From Halobacterium litoreum (GTDB lineage: Archaea > Halobacteriota > Halobacteria > Halobacteriales > Halobacteriaceae): a stretch of 64,000 nt of DNA. The notes beneath the pieces were generated by a model. It was not told the DNA's origin, searched no databases, and saw only the letters and a list, made by a program, of their open reading frames with translations. Made by a program: the position numbers and the translations under genes. The stretch is from NCBI RefSeq assembly GCF_021233415.1, contig NZ_CP089466.1, forward strand, positions 372,001-436,000, in the 5' to 3' direction. Positions 52,090 to 60,315 of the stretch are shown piece by piece (position 1 is the first letter of the stretch; the number at the start of each line of letters is the position of its first letter).

Positions 52090-52806
52090 TTAAAGTTCGT
52101 CCCGGAGGCGGGCGAGTACCGGCATCTCGGCGATTCGTTCCTCGCTCAAGGCGTCCCAGTCGACGCCCGTCGGTCGGTCGTACTCGGTGTCGGTGCGGAC
52201 CGTGCGCTCGGGCGTGACGACGAGGTCCATCGGTACGTCGTGGTCGTCCGGCGCGATTTCGGCGTCGTCGACCACCTGCATCTCGTGGACCGTCGTCGCT
52301 ATCGTCGTGTCGTCGTCCACGAGGCCGAGGTCCGAGAGGACGGCGAACTCGAGGTCGCTGTACCCCTCGCCCTTCCCGACGCGGGCGCCCGCCTCGGTGA
52401 CGGCGACGCTCCCCGACAGCACGAGGTCGACGTGCGGGAGGGCGTCCGGGCCGACCTGCGTGGCGTGCTCGTCGACGTGTGAGAGCGTCGGTGCGGCGTC
52501 CAAATCCGACACCGCCTCGGGGTCGAGTTCGAGGAAGCACTTCTCGTCTCGCAACCGCGGCACCGCCATGTAGACGGTCTTCCCGTCGCGGAGCGCGCGC
52601 CGCCGCGCCGGGAGCTGTGGCGCGTCCGGGTTCGCCTTCACCGCGTCGGCGGTCCGCCACGCCTCGGTCTCCGCGAGGCGGTCGGCGGCGTCGCTCGCGC
52701 CCGCGAAGTTCGGGATGCGACCGTGAGGGGGGAACGGGAACCGCGCCTCGCCGCTGTCCTCGAGGGCGTCCCACACGCGCTCGCGGAGCGCCTGCTTGTC
52801 CGGCAC
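52090..52806 (-). CDS. 5-formyltetrahydrofolate cyclo-ligase family protein
   Basis: A 238-residue protein of the 5-FCL-like family, which converts 5-formyl-THF to 5,10-methenyl-THF with ATP. N-terminal ALRERVWDALEDSGEARFPF and VKANPDAPQLPARRRALRDG supply basic residues for the phosphates and folate tail. The glycine-rich loop is ARVGKGEGYSDLEFAVLSD, the expected ATP site, followed by TIATTVHEMQVVDD. It begins 1 base after the moaB stop, so it is in that operon. A pterin/folate-linked role fits the company of moaB, but activity is inferred from the family. Confidence 0.88.
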   Translation of the reverse strand: MPDKQALRERVWDALEDSGEARFPFPPHGRIPNFAGASDAADRLAETEAWRTADAVKANPDAPQLPARRRALRDGKTVYMAVPRLRDEKCFLELDPEAVSDLDAAPTLSHVDEHATQVGPDALPHVDLVLSGSVAVTEAGARVGKGEGYSDLEFAVLSDLGLVDDDTTIATTVHEMQVVDDAEIAPDDHDVPMDLVVTPERTVRTDTEYDRPTGVDWDALSEERIAEMPVLARLRDEL

Positions 52807-52807
52807 G

Positions 52808-53392
52808 CTACTCCCGGCTCGCGAGGCCGACGAGGTGCTCGATTTCGGGGACGATGACGTCCTCGCTCCCGAGGCGCGCGGCGTTCTCGCTCCCCGGCAG
52901 ACAGAACACGGGCGTCCCGTCCGCGACGCCCGCAGTGGCGCGCGTGCCGACGACTTTCGTCCCGACCTCGTCGTAGGAGAGCCGGCGGAACAGTTCGCCG
53001 AACCCGGGGAGGTCCTTGTCGAACAGCGGGCGCACCGCTTCGACGGTCACGTCGTCGGGCGTCACGCCCGTCCCGCCGGTGGTGACGACCACGTCCACGT
53101 CGCCGCGGCCGACGAGGTTGTCCACGGACCCCTGGACGTTGTCGTAGCCGTCGGCGACGAGTTCGCGCGTGACAACGCTGTGGCCGGCGTCTTCGAACGC
53201 CGCCGCTATCGCGTCTCCGCCGGGGTCGTCGTCCAGCGACCGCGACGACGAGACGGTGAGCACGGCCGCGCCGACGGTGTCGGCGTCGTGGTCGTGGTGA
53301 TGGTCGTCTGTCTCCGCCTCGTCAGCGTCGTCGTCCCCGCCGTCGTCCGTCTCCTCGTCGCGTCGCGTGTTCCGAGACTGAAAATCGACCAT
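52808..53392 (-). CDS. moaB: molybdenum cofactor biosynthesis protein MoaB/MogA, with His/Asp-rich N terminus
   Basis: A 194-residue protein that adenylylates molybdopterin in the molybdenum cofactor pathway. The first 40 residues are an acidic, low-complexity leader with a [10 protein letters not shown] cluster that could bind metal. The MoCF domain has [35 protein letters not shown] and [17 protein letters not shown]. Its operon carries a folate cyclo-ligase and a zinc protein. The start at 53392 is [11 protein letters not shown]; six residues upstream could be added. It is divergent from the alcohol dehydrogenase. Confidence 0.93.
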   Translation of the reverse strand: MVDFQSRNTRRDEETDDGGDDDADEAETDDHHHDHDADTVGAAVLTVSSSRSLDDDPGGDAIAAAFEDAGHSVVTRELVADGYDNVQGSVDNLVGRGDVDVVVTTGGTGVTPDDVTVEAVRPLFDKDLPGFGELFRRLSYDEVGTKVVGTRATAGVADGTPVFCLPGSENAARLGSEDVIVPEIEHLVGLASRE

Positions 53393-53464
53393 GCGCCCCC
53401 TTCGCACCCGCCCGACAAAAGGATAGACCCCACAGTTTTACTCGCGCGCCGCGACCCACGGAGT

Positions 53465-54505
53465 ATGCAAGCAGTCCGGTTCGACGGTCACGGCGACACG
53501 GACGTCATCGACTACGGCGACGTCCCCGACCCCGAGGTGGGGCGGGACGACGTGCTCGTGGACGTGAAGGCGGGCGCCTTGAACCACCTCGACGTGTGGA
53601 CGCGCCGCGGGATGCCGACCCTCGACCTCGCGATGCCCCACGTCCCCGGGAGCGACGCGGCGGGCGTCGTCCTCGAAACCGGCGCGGACGTGACGCGATT
53701 CGCCGAGGGCGACCGGGTCGCCGTCTCCGCGGGCGTGTCGTGTGGCGACTGCGAGTTCTGCCGGGACGGCGACTACCCGCTGTGTACCTCGTTCCACGTC
53801 ATCGGCGAGCACGTCCCCGGCGTCCACAGCGAACTCGCGGCCGTCCCCGAGGACAACCTCGTCGCCGTCCCCGACGGCGTGGACTGGGAGACGGCGGCGG
53901 CCGCGCCGCTCGTCTTCCAGACGGCGTGGCGCATGCTCAACACGCGCGCCGACGTATCGCCCGGCGAGTCCGTCCTCGTGCTCGGCGCGAGCGGCGGCGT
54001 CGGGCACGCAGCCGTCCAAATCGCCGACCACGCCGGCGCGGAGGTGTACGCGACGGCGTCCAGCGAGGAGAAACTCCGGTACGCCGAGGAAATCGGCGCC
54101 GACCACGCCATCGACTACGAGTCGACGGACTTCGCCGACGAGATTCGCGCGCACACCGGAAAGCGCGGCGTCGACGTGGTGGTCGACCACGTCGGCGAAG
54201 CGACGTGGGACGACTCCCTGAAGTCGCTCGCGAAGGGCGGCCGCCTCGTGACGTGTGGCGCGACCACCGGCGGCCGCCCCGAGACGCACGTCCAGCGGCT
54301 GTTCTGGAACCAACTCGACATCCTCGGGTCCACGATGGCGACGCCCGGCGAAGTCGACGACGTCCTCGAACTCGTCTGGGACGGCACCTTCGACGTGCGC
54401 ATCCGGGACGTGCTCCCGATGAGCGAGACGGCCCGCGCCCACGAGATGTTGGAGAACCGTGAGGGCTTTGGGAAAGTGGTCGTTAGACCAGACAGCGACT
54501 ACTGA
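53465..54505 (+). CDS. zinc-binding medium-chain alcohol dehydrogenase / quinone-oxidoreductase-like
   Basis: A 346-residue MDR-family oxidoreductase. The substrate/catalytic start is AGALNHLDVWTRRG (Asn in place of the usual catalytic zinc ligand Cys), and the structural zinc site is CGDCEFCRDGDYPLC (four Cys), so this is zinc-containing MDR with only the structural zinc plain to see. The NADP fold is VLVLGASGGVGHAAVQIADH. It probably acts on an aldehyde or quinone; the substrate is unknown. The stop overlaps the next small ORF (TGATG). A TATA-like CAGTTTTAC lies about 30 bases upstream. Confidence 0.92.
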   Translation: MQAVRFDGHGDTDVIDYGDVPDPEVGRDDVLVDVKAGALNHLDVWTRRGMPTLDLAMPHVPGSDAAGVVLETGADVTRFAEGDRVAVSAGVSCGDCEFCRDGDYPLCTSFHVIGEHVPGVHSELAAVPEDNLVAVPDGVDWETAAAAPLVFQTAWRMLNTRADVSPGESVLVLGASGGVGHAAVQIADHAGAEVYATASSEEKLRYAEEIGADHAIDYESTDFADEIRAHTGKRGVDVVVDHVGEATWDDSLKSLAKGGRLVTCGATTGGRPETHVQRLFWNQLDILGSTMATPGEVDDVLELVWDGTFDVRIRDVLPMSETARAHEMLENREGFGKVVVRPDSDY

Positions 54506-54732
54506 TGCGTCCCTACGAACCCGAGACGGCCGCCGGAAGCGACGACATGAGCGACCGTACCCAGTGGCTGGTGGTCGCCGTCCTCCTCGTCTCGGGGATT
54601 CTCGCGCCCGCGTTCCTCTACTTCGTCGACCCGACCACGTTCGGCCTGAGTTACCGCGACACCTTCCTCGCGGTGCCGATGATTCCCGCGATTCTGCTCG
54701 GCGCCATCGGCGTGTGGACCGCCGTCAGGTAG
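54505..54732 (+). CDS. small two-helix membrane protein
   Basis: A 75-residue protein that starts inside the dehydrogenase stop (TGATG). Helix 1 is about residues 22-42 (QWLVVAVLLVSGILAPAFLY) and helix 2 about 53-72 (FLAVPMIPAILLGAIGVW). An ATG at 54547 (MSDRTQ) is an equally plausible start, removing 14 soluble residues. It may be co-expressed with the dehydrogenase. No family function is known to me. It converges on the next gene without a gap. Confidence 0.7.
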   Translation: MRPYEPETAAGSDDMSDRTQWLVVAVLLVSGILAPAFLYFVDPTTFGLSYRDTFLAVPMIPAILLGAIGVWTAVR

Positions 54733-55410
54733 CTACTCGGATGTCACCTCCTCGTCGGCGTCGCCGCCCGGCCCCAGCAACGACGACGCGATAGCCGCGT
54801 TCGCCCTGGCGAAGGCGTTCAGGACGTGGAGTGCCACGACGCCGAGGACGGCACCGACGGGCACCGCGAGCAGTCGTTGGGTGGCCGTCTCGAAACTGCG
54901 GGCGACCCGCCAGCCGGACACCTCTACGTTGAACACGCCACCGGGGAACAGCGGCAACACGAGGAGCTCGAGCGCGACGCCGAGAAGCGAGACGAGGAGG
55001 ACGAACGAGAGGACGCCGAGCGGGAACTTCAGCGCCACGAAGCCGAGCCCTCGCCACGTCGAACCCGCACTGAGGTAGGCTTTGGTCGTCTCCACGAGGC
55101 CGCCGTCAGTCTCGACGTCGTCGGGGGCGTCAATCTCCGTGCCGAGCAGTCTGTTCGAGAGACCGCGCTCGAAGGACGCGACGAACCGCAGTCCGAGCAC
55201 CGTGCCCGCCAGAACCACCAGCCCGACGAGTATCACCGACAGCGCGACGCCCAGGGTGAACCCGAGCACTAACACGACGTAGTAGAAAATTCCCAGCGGG
55301 AACGCGAGAAAGAGGTAGAGAACGTTCCTGTAGGTCTGTGCGTCCGCGACGATGCCGACCACGTCCGCGAGAGAGCGCGCGCCCGCTCCCGTGTCGACTG
55401 CTTCACGCAT
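54733..55410 (-). CDS. membrane protein with putative sensor domain (PF13796-like)
   Basis: A 225-residue membrane protein. After a soluble N terminus (MREAVDTGAGARSLADVVGI) come two clustered hydrophobic pairs, LYLFLAFPLGIFYYVVLVLG with ALSVILVGLVVLAGTVLGL and, later, GFVALKFPLGVLSFVLLVSL with LELLVLPLF. The repeated FPLGxxxxVxL is typical of the Sensor (PF13796) domain found in haloarchaeal and actinobacterial kinases and regulators. Here it stands without a kinase. An alternative ATG seven codons upstream (55431) is possible. It ends next to the 75-residue membrane protein, convergent. Confidence 0.78.
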   Translation of the reverse strand: MREAVDTGAGARSLADVVGIVADAQTYRNVLYLFLAFPLGIFYYVVLVLGFTLGVALSVILVGLVVLAGTVLGLRFVASFERGLSNRLLGTEIDAPDDVETDGGLVETTKAYLSAGSTWRGLGFVALKFPLGVLSFVLLVSLLGVALELLVLPLFPGGVFNVEVSGWRVARSFETATQRLLAVPVGAVLGVVALHVLNAFARANAAIASSLLGPGGDADEEVTSE

Positions 55411-55538
55411 GCTACCGGGGAGTCGTGCCACGACCGTTTAAAATTCCGCCGCCGAGTCAGCCGCTGAGAACCGCGAGGCGGGTTCGACACGGGCGACATC
55501 GCGCACCGACCACCGCACTCCACGCCGCCGACGCACGG

Positions 55539-55949
55539 TCACCGCACCGCCACCGCCACGTCCTCGAAGTCCTCGCCCGTCCAGAGCCACGCGTCCAGCG
55601 TCGGCGGGCGCGCCGCGAGCGACGCCACGACGTACACCTTCTCGGGCCACGCGGCCTGCTCGCGGTCGGTGACGCTCGGCCGACTCGGGCCCGTGGGATG
55701 CGAGTGGTAGAACCCCACGACTTCGCGACCCGTCGCCTCGGCCTCGTCGAAGACGGCCATCGTCGCCTCGGGGTCGAGTTCGTACCGGACTCGCGGGGCG
55801 TCCGCGACGTTCGGCACTCGGCGCACGGTCTCCACGTGGCGCTCGCCGTCCTCGCGCGTGCCGACGAGCACGCCACACGCCTCCAGTGGCTGGTCGGCGC
55901 GCGCGTGGTCGAGAATCGACTCGTAGGCCGCCCGAGAGAGCGCGAGCAC
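55539..55949 (-). CDS. JAMM/MPN+ metalloprotease, desampylase (HvJAMM1-like)
   Basis: A 136-residue single-domain JAB protein. The full zinc motif is present: E23 (ACGVLVG context), then H82-S-H84 followed by seven residues, S92, two residues and D95 (HSHPTGPSRPSVTD). In Haloferax, HvJAMM1 cleaves SAMP modifiers from proteins and from linear fusions. A SAMP1 gene is in this window 29 kb upstream. The short length and absence of other domains match HvJAMM1, but a tRNA- or siderophore-related JAB cannot be fully excluded. It stands alone. Confidence 0.9.
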   Translation of the reverse strand: MLALSRAAYESILDHARADQPLEACGVLVGTREDGERHVETVRRVPNVADAPRVRYELDPEATMAVFDEAEATGREVVGFYHSHPTGPSRPSVTDREQAAWPEKVYVVASLAARPPTLDAWLWTGEDFEDVAVAVR

Positions 55950-56072
55950 ACTCGTAGTTGGGACGCGCGCGAGGAAAAGCCCGTGGGCTGGTACTCCGTA
56001 GTTCTCCGGTGGTTCCTTGCTCGAACGGAGCGCCGAGAAAATCGATTGCGGCGGGGCGGTCGGGGCCGAATT

Positions 56073-56696
56073 CTACTCCCGAGTGCCGTCCGGGACGGGG
56101 TCGGCGTCGCCCTCGAAGTCACGGCGCATCGCGATTTCGAACCACGGGCAGAGGCGGAGCTGGCGGTAGAACCGGGGGTTCTCGTAGAGGTCCTCGTAGT
56201 CGACCCACGTGACGCCGCCGACCTCGTCGAGGTCGCGGTCGAAACTGGTGTCGTGGAGGGTCGCCTGCAGGACGGCACAGACCTCCCACTCGAGGCCCTC
56301 GTCGAGGTAGTGGCGCTTGTACTCGAAGCGGTCGGTGACTTCGAGGTCGTCGTACTGGTCGGGCGTAATGCCGAGTTCCTCTTCGAGGCGCTCGCGGGTG
56401 GCCTCCTTCTGGGTCTGGCCCTCGATTGGGTGGCTGGCGACGGTGCCGTCCCAGTGGGTGTCCCAGAGGCGCTTGCGGGCGGCGCGCTGCGCGAGCAGAA
56501 TCCGGCCGTCCTCGTCGAACAGGAGACAGGTGAACGCGCGGTGGCGGACGCCGTCGCCGGTGTGGGCGTCGAGGCGGTTCACGAGGCCCTCTTTCTCGTC
56601 GTACGCGTCGACGCTGACGACGGCCTGCTCTGCGTTCTCGGCGGTCTCGTCGTCCCGCGCGGACTCCACGGGGACGCTCGGCTCGGTGTCGCTCAT
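56073..56696 (-). CDS. idi: isopentenyl-diphosphate delta-isomerase, type I
   Basis: A 207-residue Nudix-fold enzyme that interconverts isopentenyl and dimethylallyl diphosphate for isoprenoid lipids. The catalytic Cys is expected in RHRAFTCLLFD, the metal site in WDGTVASHPIEG and the Glu-rich Nudix helix in RERLEEELGI, with WEVCAVLQATL following. The acidic leader (MSDTEPSVPVESARDDETAE) is haloarchaeal. The start at 56696 is the first ATG before the leader. It lies just beyond the Lrp regulator and is transcribed in the same direction as it (minus strand). Confidence 0.93.
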   Translation of the reverse strand: MSDTEPSVPVESARDDETAENAEQAVVSVDAYDEKEGLVNRLDAHTGDGVRHRAFTCLLFDEDGRILLAQRAARKRLWDTHWDGTVASHPIEGQTQKEATRERLEEELGITPDQYDDLEVTDRFEYKRHYLDEGLEWEVCAVLQATLHDTSFDRDLDEVGGVTWVDYEDLYENPRFYRQLRLCPWFEIAMRRDFEGDADPVPDGTRE

Positions 56697-56737
56697 GGTC
56701 GCACGGACGCGGACCCCAAGTAATAGCGCTTCGACTC

Positions 56738-57151
56738 TCAGCCGAGTTTCTCGTCCAGAATCAGGCGGGTCTTCGTGGAGACGACTTCCTCCTGTTCGCG
56801 GGCTTTCGAGACGAGTTGGTTGACGCCGCCGGTGTCCGTGGCGTCGACGACGAGCACGATGTCGTCCTCGCCGGAGACCTGCCAGACGAAGTCGACCTCG
56901 TTCCAGTCGACCATCCGGTCGCCGATTTCGTGGGTGTTGACGTCCATCGCCACGCCGATTTCTATCATCGCTTTGACGTTCCCGGTGGAGGTGGCGACGG
57001 TGAATCGCTCGATGACGCCGTCGTCGACGAGGCTGTCGACGCGGTTGCGGACGGTTCCCTCGCTGACACCGATGTCTTCGGCAATCTCCGTGTAGGGGGT
57101 GCGGGCGTCCCGTCGGAGGGTGTCCAGAATCCGTCGGTCGATGTCGTCCAT
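56738..57151 (-). CDS. Lrp/AsnC-family transcriptional regulator
   Basis: A 137-residue regulator. The N-terminal HTH is MDDIDRRILDTLRRDARTPY with EIAEDIGVSEGTVRNRVDSL, and the C-terminal RAM domain has IEIGVAMDVNTHEIGDRMVD and DDIVLVVDATDTGGVNQLVS, the usual effector-binding fold. The start at 57151 is the family start; a longer frame adds seven residues. It is divergent from carA, and the 97-base gap contains a perfect palindrome (57183-57197), so self- and carA regulation is likely. From memory, Halobacterium has an Lrp homologue (Trh3) in this place. The ligand could be an amino acid such as glutamine or arginine. Confidence 0.94.
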   Translation of the reverse strand: MDDIDRRILDTLRRDARTPYTEIAEDIGVSEGTVRNRVDSLVDDGVIERFTVATSTGNVKAMIEIGVAMDVNTHEIGDRMVDWNEVDFVWQVSGEDDIVLVVDATDTGGVNQLVSKAREQEEVVSTKTRLILDEKLG

Positions 57152-57182
57152 ACCCCGACTTCCGGCGCCCACACAAAAAGGA

Positions 57183-57197
57183 TTACGAAAATCGTAA
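57183..57197. promoter_or_regulatory. palindromic operator between the Lrp-family gene and carA
   Basis: A perfect interrupted palindrome, TTACGA-AAA-TCGTAA, in the divergent lrp-carA gap. A second half-site (TACGAAA, 57204-57210) lies exactly 20 bases on from the TACGAAA of the first, about two helical turns. The palindrome is about 18 bases upstream of the carA TATA box and abuts the lrp one (minus-strand CTTTTTG near 57174-57180). The same motif, 13 of 15 identical, recurs upstream of carB (63779-63793). It is a likely binding site for the adjacent Lrp protein. Confidence 0.7.
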
Positions 57198-57214
57198 CTT
57201 CATTACGAAAGCAA

Positions 57215-57222
57215 GATTTATA
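57215..57222 (+). promoter_or_regulatory. TATA box of carA
   Basis: GATTTATA in AAGATTTATACTCC, about 30 bases before the ATG at 57249, the position for a leaderless transcript. Together with the operator 18 bases further upstream it forms a compact promoter. Confidence 0.6.
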
Positions 57223-57248
57223 CTCCGTTGCTCCGTGGGTATCTCGTA

Positions 57249-58310
57249 ATGACGGACGCCTACCTCGCGCTGGAGACCGGCGACGTGGTGGAAGCCAACG
57301 CACGCGCACCGGGCACAGCACAGGGCGAACTCGTCTTCACGACCGCGTACACGGGTTACGAGGAGAGTCTGACCGACCCGTCCTACGAGGCACAAGTGCT
57401 CACGTTCGCGTACCCCCTCATCGGGAACTACGGCGTGCGCCGAGAGCGCTTCGAGTCCGACCGCGTCCACCCCAGCGCGGTCGTCGCGCGCGAACTCACC
57501 GACGACGTGGCCGACTGGCTCACCGAGGAGGGCGTCCCCGCCGTCGACGGCCTCGACACCCGCGACCTCGTTCTCGACATCCGCGAGGGCGGCGCGATGA
57601 AGGTCGGCATCGCCGCCGGCCCCGACGCCACCCCCGAGCAGGCGCGCGCCCAACTCGAGGACTGCCCGCACATGAGCGACATCACGGACATCGGCGAGCG
57701 CGTCAGCGTCGACACGCAGGAGACGTACGGCGACGGCGACACCGACGTCGCGCTCGTCGACTGCGGCGCGAAGCAGTCCATCGTCGACTCGCTCGTCGAA
57801 CGCGGCGCGACCGTCCACGTCCTCCCGCACGACACCACGCCGGAGACGGTCGCCGACCTCGACCCGGACGTCCTGTTCGTCTCGAACGGCCCCGGCGACC
57901 CCGCGAACTTCGAGGCCGCCGAACGCCTCGTCGACGAGTACATCGGCGAGGTGCCCATCGCCGGCATCTGCCTCGGCCAGCAGGTCGTCGCCCGCTCGCT
58001 CGGCGGCGACACCGAGAAGATGGACTTCGGCCACCGCGGCGTCAATCAGCCGGTCCTCGACCACGACTCCGGGCGCGTCGTGATGACCACGCAGAACCAC
58101 GGCTACACCGTCGCCGACCCCGGCGACCTCGACGTGACGCAGGTCAACGTCAACGACGACACGCCCGAAGGCCTCGACTCCGAGGAACTCGACGTGATGA
58201 CCCGCCAGTACCACCCCGAGGCGAACCCCGGCCCGAACGACACCCTCGACTTCTTCGACGACGTGCTCTCGATGGCCGCCTCGCGTCGAACGCCGCTGGC
58301 CGCCGACTAA
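57249..58310 (+). CDS. carA: carbamoyl-phosphate synthase, small (glutaminase) subunit
   Basis: A 353-residue class I glutamine amidotransferase subunit that supplies ammonia to CarB for carbamoyl phosphate, the entry to pyrimidines and arginine. The N-terminal domain begins YLALETGDVVEANARA, with GYEESLTDPSYEAQV and PLIGNYGV. The glutaminase has FVSNGPGDPANFEAAE, the Cys nucleophile in AGICLGQQVVA and RQYHPEANPGPND (His, Glu). carB is 2.3 kb away on the opposite strand, so the two are not in one operon. The ATG at 57249 sits directly after the TATA box. Confidence 0.97.
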   Translation: MTDAYLALETGDVVEANARAPGTAQGELVFTTAYTGYEESLTDPSYEAQVLTFAYPLIGNYGVRRERFESDRVHPSAVVARELTDDVADWLTEEGVPAVDGLDTRDLVLDIREGGAMKVGIAAGPDATPEQARAQLEDCPHMSDITDIGERVSVDTQETYGDGDTDVALVDCGAKQSIVDSLVERGATVHVLPHDTTPETVADLDPDVLFVSNGPGDPANFEAAERLVDEYIGEVPIAGICLGQQVVARSLGGDTEKMDFGHRGVNQPVLDHDSGRVVMTTQNHGYTVADPGDLDVTQVNVNDDTPEGLDSEELDVMTRQYHPEANPGPNDTLDFFDDVLSMAASRRTPLAAD

Positions 58311-58837
58311 TCCAGCGACACTTCCCTGTTCGCGAGCCCGCGACACTGGGCGAGTCCCGACTCCCCGAGAACGCCGCGAGCCGTCGCCAACACGCACCGC
58401 GCGTTCCGCTCGCGGACGGCGTTCGCCACCGAGTCGACGAGCCGGAACAACCGCTCTCGCGAGACGTACATCGACAGGACGCCGATGTTGTCCACCACGA
58501 CCCAGCCGTCGTCCGGGCGGACGTGCTTGAACGCCTCGGAGAACTGGATGCTCACGCCCGTCAGGTCACCGGGGTTCACGCGGTCGGTCGTCCACAGCGG
58601 CCCGTCGTAGTTCACCGACGACCCCGTGATGGGGACGACACCGACCCGATTCGGGTTACCGTGAGCGCTCACGATTCGCTCCAGTCGTCGCAGGTCGCCG
58701 TTCGTCGTCAGCAGGAGGAGATTCTCGAACGCTGCCGGCGGGAGCACCTCGACGATTCGGTCGCCGCTCGGGTGAACACAGAGCACCACTTCGCCAGCGG
58801 ACAGGTCGTCGAACGGCGTCGCCGCCTCACCGTTCAT
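58307..58837 (-). CDS. haloarchaeal DUF7504-like (RecA/KaiC-like fold) protein
   Basis: A 176-residue protein. The strand-helix pattern (ENLLLLTTNGDLRRLERIVS, then VGVVPITGSSV and WVVVDNIGVLSMYVSRERLF) resembles the core of KaiC/RecA-like ATPases, as in the haloarchaeal DUF7504 family, but I see no Walker A lysine loop. It is therefore probably not an ATPase. Its stop overlaps the carA stop by 4 bases. It heads towards the end of an operon with two small membrane proteins upstream (58827 and 59183), overlapping the first by 11 bases. Confidence 0.72.
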   Translation of the reverse strand: MNGEAATPFDDLSAGEVVLCVHPSGDRIVEVLPPAAFENLLLLTTNGDLRRLERIVSAHGNPNRVGVVPITGSSVNYDGPLWTTDRVNPGDLTGVSIQFSEAFKHVRPDDGWVVVDNIGVLSMYVSRERLFRLVDSVANAVRERNARCVLATARGVLGESGLAQCRGLANREVSLD

Positions 58838-59186
58838 CCTCGAACCCTCCGACGAACTCCCGCCGGTCCACGTCCACCGTGCCGTCTTCGCCGAACTCCA
58901 CGAACTCGCGGGCGAACTGCCACGTCGCCGCGACGCTGACCAGTCCGCTCACCGCGTACCAGACGTAGGCCACCACCTCGCCGAGCACCCCGATAGCGCC
59001 CGCGTCGACGGCCAACTCGAGGACAGCGCCGACGACGAGACAGCCGAACGCGGCTGTCAACAGTACCACGCCCTCCCGGTAGAGGACGTTCTGCGAGTAC
59101 GCGATTACGGGGTACCCGAACCCGACACAGAGCGCTGCGAGCGCCGCGACCTCGAGCAGCCACAACCCCAGCGACGCGAACGTCAT
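58827..59186 (-). CDS. small membrane protein, operon with 58307 and 59183
   Basis: A 119-residue protein with three predicted helices: about residues 5-28 (LGLWLLEVAALAALCVGFGY), 36-60 (GVVLLTAAFGCLVVGAVLEL) and 67-90 (VLGEVVAYVWYAVSGLVSVA). A cytosolic tail follows, rich in Glu and Asp (FVEFGEDGTVDVDRREF). It overlaps its upstream neighbour by ATGA and the DUF7504-like gene downstream. No named family is certain; it looks like a haloarchaeal three-helix DUF. It is likely a membrane partner of the DUF7504-like protein. Confidence 0.75.
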   Translation of the reverse strand: MTFASLGLWLLEVAALAALCVGFGYPVIAYSQNVLYREGVVLLTAAFGCLVVGAVLELAVDAGAIGVLGEVVAYVWYAVSGLVSVAATWQFAREFVEFGEDGTVDVDRREFVGGFEDER

Positions 59187-59500
59187 CTCGTCACCTCCCG
59201 TCGCTCCGTCAGGAGGCTGACGAACCGCCAACAGCAGACGGCGATGGCGACGATGGCGACCCCCCACAGCACGACGACCGCGCGGCCGCCGTCGGCCGGC
59301 GACGCGGGGTGGAGCGTCACGCCCGTGGACACGGTCATCGCCGCGAACACGACGGGGAGCGGGGCGAGCGCGCGCCCCCACTCGGTGCCGCGGAAGCCGA
59401 CCGCGGCGACCGCGGAGAGCGTGAACGCGACGGTCGTGGCGGCGAACGTCACGATGTTCAACGCGACGGTGACGTTCGTCGCCCACGTCGATGCCTGCAT
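59183..59500 (-). CDS. small membrane protein, first gene of the three-gene operon
   Basis: A 105-residue protein with three predicted helices: about 8-32 (NVTVALNIVTFAATTVAFTL), 43-64 (ALAPLPVVFAAMTVSTGVTL) and 75-93 (VVVLWGVAIVAIAVCCWRF). It ends SLLTERREVTR, and its stop overlaps the next start (ATGA). No family is recognised. It leads a set of two membrane proteins and one soluble RecA-like protein. Confidence 0.72.
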   Translation of the reverse strand: MQASTWATNVTVALNIVTFAATTVAFTLSAVAAVGFRGTEWGRALAPLPVVFAAMTVSTGVTLHPASPADGGRAVVVLWGVAIVAIAVCCWRFVSLLTERREVTR

Positions 59501-59544
59501 GTTGTCGATAGCGTACCGACCGCGCCGTCAAATCAGTTGGGGCG

Positions 59545-60240
59545 TCAGTCGTCCGGCCACGCCCAGTCAATATCGACGAGGCCGCGCGCTCGCCCCCGGA
59601 GCCCGTCCCGACTCACCACCTCGAAGGTTCGGTTCGCGGCCGCTGGCGTGTCCAGCGCGGCGACCATCAGGCGCGCCACGTCCGCCCGCGGGACGGTCCC
59701 CGAGACGGTCGCGCCGCCCTCGGCGACGAGCACGTCCCGAGTCGCCGGGGCGTCGGTGAGACCGCCCGGACGGACGATGACGTGTTCCAGCCCGCTCGTG
59801 CGGAGTTCGGCCTCGGCGCGGTTCTTTGCGTCCAGCACCGGCCACAGGAGGACGCGCATCCAGCGCGCCATCTTCGCCTTCGAGTCGCCGACGCCGATGG
59901 CGGACTCCAGCACGAACCGGTCGACGTCGGCGGCGACGCTCGCGTGCACGAGATTCCTCACGCCCCGGTCGTCCACGATGCCGCTGGCCACGAGCAGGCG
60001 CGGGTCGGGCTTGCTCCCGACCGCACACAGCACGCGGTCGACGCCGCGGACGGCGCGCGCCGCGGCGTCCCGGTTCGTCAGGTCGCCGACCGCCACGTCG
60101 TCGGCGCCGGCGTCCAGTAAGCGCTCGCGTTTGCTCGCCGAGCGCGTGGTCGCGCGCACCTCGTAGTCGGTGGCGGCGAGCGCGTCGAGCAGTCTCAGGC
60201 CGGTCCCACCGCTCGCACCCGCGACGAGGACAGTCGCCAT
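59545..60240 (-). CDS. NAD(P)-binding atypical SDR (NmrA/YwnB-like)
   Basis: A 231-residue NAD(P)-binding protein. The N-terminal nucleotide motif VLVAGASGGTGLRLLDALA is the GxxGxxG form of atypical SDRs. VRATTRSASKRERL then sets the NADP preference, and DRVLCAVGSKPDPRL with FVLESAIGVGDSKAKM continue the fold. The Tyr-x-x-x-Lys catalytic pair of classic SDRs is not plain; NmrA-like members often act as redox sensors or epimerases. The substrate is unknown. It is divergent from a small membrane-protein gene. Confidence 0.88.
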   Translation of the reverse strand: MATVLVAGASGGTGLRLLDALAATDYEVRATTRSASKRERLLDAGADDVAVGDLTNRDAAARAVRGVDRVLCAVGSKPDPRLLVASGIVDDRGVRNLVHASVAADVDRFVLESAIGVGDSKAKMARWMRVLLWPVLDAKNRAEAELRTSGLEHVIVRPGGLTDAPATRDVLVAEGGATVSGTVPRADVARLMVAALDTPAAANRTFEVVSRDGLRGRARGLVDIDWAWPDD

Positions 60241-60315
60241 ACCGAACGGTTCGTGCTCGCCCCTCGTCGCTGTTTCCCCGAAGAACTAAATTCCGCGCGC
60301 GATACCGGAAAACCA

